In this document: piece by piece, positions 61,482 to 64,000 of the stretch
How positions within the stretch are numbered: the first letter of the stretch is position 1
Layout of the letters: every line of letters begins with the position of its first letter
Assembly (NCBI RefSeq): GCF_002858865.1
Contig: NZ_PJRR01000014.1
Location: 275,647-339,646 of the forward strand
Direction of reading: 5' to 3'
Length of the DNA stretch: 64,000 nt
Origin: Caulobacter vibrioides
Lineage (GTDB): Bacteria > Pseudomonadota > Alphaproteobacteria > Caulobacterales > Caulobacteraceae
The notes under the pieces: generated by a model
Databases searched by the model: none
The model's input: the letters and a program-made list of their open reading frames with translations, nothing else
What the model was told of the DNA's origin: nothing
Program-made: the position numbers and the translations under genes

Positions 61482-64000
61482 GGGTTCAAGCCTCCGAGGG
61501 GGGTGTTGGTCTGGCCTTGCACGAGCGCGCGGACCGCCTGCGGCGAGGTCTGCTCCAGGGCCTGGGCCGCCAGGGCGCGGCAGGCCTCCAGCGACAGCGC
61601 CCGCACCCGGGCCTTCACGTCCGGCGCGATCGAGGCCGTGGTCGACAGCTCGGCGACCCCAAGGCCCAGCAGGATCGGGGTGGCGTCCAGGTCCGAGGCC
61701 AGGCCGCCGCACACCCCCACCCAGCGATGATGCCTGGCTGCGCCCTGGCAGGTCTGGTCGATCATCCGCAGCACCGCCGGGTGCAGGGCGTCGATGCCGG
61801 CGGCCAGTTCGGGGTTACCCCGGTCCATGGCCAGCACGTACTGGGTCAGGTCATTGGTGCCGATCGACAGGAAGTCGGCCTCGGCCGCCAGCAGGTCGGC
61901 GGTGACGGCGGCGGCCGGGGTCTCGATCATCACCCCCAGCTGGACGCGATCGGTGATCCCAAGCTCGCGCTTGGCCTCCTCCAGCACCGCGCGCACCGCG
62001 CGCAGCTCATCAAGGCTGGCCACCATCGGGACCATGATCTTGCACTGGCCCCGCGGCTCGACCCGCAGGATGGCGCGCAGCTGGGCCTTCAACAGATGCG
62101 GCCGCCACAGGCTGACCCGCACCCCGCGCAGGCCAAGGGCCGGGTTCTCCTCGGCCGGGATCGGCAGGTAGGGCGCGGCCTTGTCGCCGCCGACATCCAG
62201 CGTTCGGATGATCAGGGGCCGGCCGTCCAGGGCCTCGGCGATGGCCTGGTACTGGCGGGCCTGCTCGTCCTCGTCGGGCGGCGTGTCGCGGTCCAGGAAC
62301 AGGAACTCGGTGCGCAACAGGCCCGAGCCCTCGGCGCCGTTGGCCACGGCGGCCTGGGCGTCGGCGACCGAGCCGGTGTTGGCGAAGACCTCGATACGCA
62401 CCCCGTCGCGCGTCACCGCCGGCTCATGGGCGGCGGCCTTGGCGGCGGCCTTGCGCTGCTGGCGTTGGGCGAGCGCCGTCTGCGCGGCCTCCAGGGCCTT
62501 GGCGTCGGGGGCCACGCGCAGGGTTCCCGCATCGGCGTCCAGGATCAGGGTCGCCCCGTCCTTGACCTTCGACAGCGCCCCGCCGACGGCCACCAGGGCC
62601 GGGACGCCCATGGCCGCGGCCAGGATGGCCACGTGCGAGGTGGGCCCGCCCCGCGCGGTGGCGAAGCCGGCGAGGGCGGCGGGGTCTGCGCCCATCAGCT
62701 GCGAGGGCAACAGCTCGTCGGCCAGCAGGATCGAGCCCGGCGCCAGCGCCGCGCCCGTCTCTTCCTCGCCGCTGAGGGCGCGCAGGACCTGGCGTTCCAG
62801 GTCGATCAGGTCATCGACCCGTTCGGCCATGCGGCGATCGCCCAGCGCCTGCAGCGCCTGGACATAGCCGCCCACGGCCCGGCGCCAGGCAAAGCCTGCG
62901 CTCTTGCCGTCCACGATCAGGCGATGGGCGCCGGCATAGAGTTCGGGATCGTCGAGGAACGCCTGGTGGGCCGCCAGGATCGCCTTGCGGGCCTTGTCGC
63001 CGGTCTCGGCGGCCTTGCCGATCCGGGCGCGGACCGTCTCCAGGGCCGCGACCAGGGCCGCTTCCTCGTGGGCGACGCCCTCGCCGGCCTCGCGCACCAC
63101 GATCTCGGCGGTCGACAGCCGCACGGCCTTGCCGATGGCCAGGCCCGGCGCGGCCGGCACGCCCTTCAGCACCCCGTCGCGCGGCAGTGGCGCGGGCGGG
63201 GGCGGTTCGGAGGGTTCTGTCTTGGTCGGGGAGGTCTTGGCGGCCACCGGCGCGCCCTCGCCCATGCCGCCTTCGATCAGCTCGGCCAGGGCCGCCACCG
63301 CCGCCTGGGCGTCCGGTCCCGAGGCCAGCAGCTGGATCGTGTCGCCATGGCGGATGGCCAGGGACATCAGCCCCACCGGGCTCCTGGCGTTGGCCCGGCG
63401 CGGGCCGGTCACCAGGGTCAGGTCCGACGCGAAGGTCTTGGCCATCTGCGCGATCCGCGCGGCCGGGCGGGCATGGATCCCGTGGGCCAGGGGCACGATG
63501 ATCTGGCGGGTGATCTGGTCTGCGGTTCCGGACGCAGCGGCGAGCGATGCGCCCGCGATCGGCGACAGCTCCATCAGGAACTGGCCCACGCCGATCTGGC
63601 GGTCCTGGTCGCGGCGCACGATCTGGAAGGCCTCGCCGTTGGTGATCACCACCGGCGTGATCAGGCTGCGGGCCCGCTGAGCCAGGAGGTCGAGGTCGAA
63701 GCCGATCAGCCGATCGCCCGCCTTCACCGTCTGGCCTTCCTCGACAAAGACCTCAAAGCCCTCGCCGTTCAGCGCCACGGTCTCCAGGCCCACATGCATC
63801 AGGATCTCTGCGCCGTTCGTCGCCCGCAGCGTCACCGCATGGCGCGCCCGGTGCACGCTCACCACCGACCCGTCGCACGGCGCGTGCAGCGTCGAGCCCA
63901 GCGGATCAATCGCCAGCCCATCGCCCAGCATACGCTCGGCGAACACCGCATCCGGCGCCTCCTCCAGCGCCGAAACCCAGCCCTGCAAGGGGGCCGTGAG
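61478..64000 (-). CDS. PTS EIIA-HPr-EI fusion (partial, 5' end outside the window)
   Basis: The visible 840 codons run off the right edge without a start. From the N-terminal side: an EIIA (crr-like) domain, about 63580-64000, with GAEILMHVGLETVALNG and its phospho-His; an HPr domain, about 63240-63510, with LAHGIHARPAARIAQMAK (His in HARPA); and enzyme I, about 61478-63170, with the GGPTSHVAILAAAMGVPALV phospho-His site, VMIETPAAAVTADLLA and the catalytic GVCGGLASD cysteine. Together with the EIIC-EIIB permease this is a complete phosphotransfer chain in two proteins. Likely for N-acetylglucosamine uptake. Confidence 0.92.
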   Translation of the reverse strand, partial: LTAPLQGWVSALEEAPDAVFAERMLGDGLAIDPLGSTLHAPCDGSVVSVHRARHAVTLRATNGAEILMHVGLETVALNGEGFEVFVEEGQTVKAGDRLIGFDLDLLAQRARSLITPVVITNGEAFQIVRRDQDRQIGVGQFLMELSPIAGASLAAASGTADQITRQIIVPLAHGIHARPAARIAQMAKTFASDLTLVTGPRRANARSPVGLMSLAIRHGDTIQLLASGPDAQAAVAALAELIEGGMGEGAPVAAKTSPTKTEPSEPPPPAPLPRDGVLKGVPAAPGLAIGKAVRLSTAEIVVREAGEGVAHEEAALVAALETVRARIGKAAETGDKARKAILAAHQAFLDDPELYAGAHRLIVDGKSAGFAWRRAVGGYVQALQALGDRRMAERVDDLIDLERQVLRALSGEEETGAALAPGSILLADELLPSQLMGADPAALAGFATARGGPTSHVAILAAAMGVPALVAVGGALSKVKDGATLILDADAGTLRVAPDAKALEAAQTALAQRQQRKAAAKAAAHEPAVTRDGVRIEVFANTGSVADAQAAVANGAEGSGLLRTEFLFLDRDTPPDEDEQARQYQAIAEALDGRPLIIRTLDVGGDKAAPYLPIPAEENPALGLRGVRVSLWRPHLLKAQLRAILRVEPRGQCKIMVPMVASLDELRAVRAVLEEAKRELGITDRVQLGVMIETPAAAVTADLLAAEADFLSIGTNDLTQYVLAMDRGNPELAAGIDALHPAVLRMIDQTCQGAARHHRWVGVCGGLASDLDATPILLGLGVAELSTTASIAPDVKARVRALSLEACRALAAQALEQTSPQAVRALVQGQTNTPLGGLNP

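Overview
The window is a high-GC alphaproteobacterial chromosome segment, most likely from Caulobacter. This rests on the overall gene set, on RpoD-type promoters with a GCTA-containing -10 element, on the palindromic intergenic repeats, and on the short leaderless or overlapping gene starts. There is no rRNA, so the genus is an inference from recalled gene neighbourhoods. No CRISPR array, intact prophage or intact IS element is visible.

Left part (1-41366) is ordinary core chromosome. It holds a lipoprotein and translation-related block (ubiK-like, lgt, midA-like methyltransferase, pgeF, prs, rplY, pth, ychF). metE follows, under a cobalamin riboswitch. Next are two tandem dienelactone-hydrolase-like genes, the cytochrome bc1 operon (petA-petB-petC), trmL, membrane glycosyltransferases, and an HMG-CoA-lyase family gene. 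A long minus-strand operon runs cysS - SRPBCC - NifU-like - yidD - thrS - glycosyltransferase. After it come folE, hisI, a LysE exporter, phoD, a TonB-dependent receptor, an RluD-type pseudouridine synthase and a decayed MBL-fold protein. Several palindromic repeat families interrupt this block. One copy lies in frame inside the midA-like gene, and two copies flank phoD and supply its neighbours' stop codons.

Middle part (41367-58086) is a genomic island inserted at the 3' end of tRNA-Ser(CGA). A 14-bp copy of the tRNA end recurs at 58073-58086, and a truncated tyrosine recombinase sits beside the tRNA. The cargo is a surface-polysaccharide locus: gmd and fcl (GDP-L-fucose), a Wzx-like flippase, a Wzy-like polymerase, an acyltransferase-3 protein, a WcaF-like acetyltransferase, four glycosyltransferases, and an unusual GMC oxidoreductase/aldo-keto reductase fusion. 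Its right edge is decayed: a LuxR-family pseudogene, a galE 3' remnant and orphan small ORFs. The island has no initiating sugar-phosphate transferase and no Wza/Wzc export genes, so it should depend on chromosomal ones. It resembles in kind the capsule/EPS mobile element known from C. crescentus NA1000; this is a comparison from memory and has not been tested.

Right part (58087-64000) returns to core genes: nhaA, then a PTS pair made of an EIIC-EIIB permease with a second degenerate EIIB domain and an EIIA-HPr-EI fusion that runs off the window.
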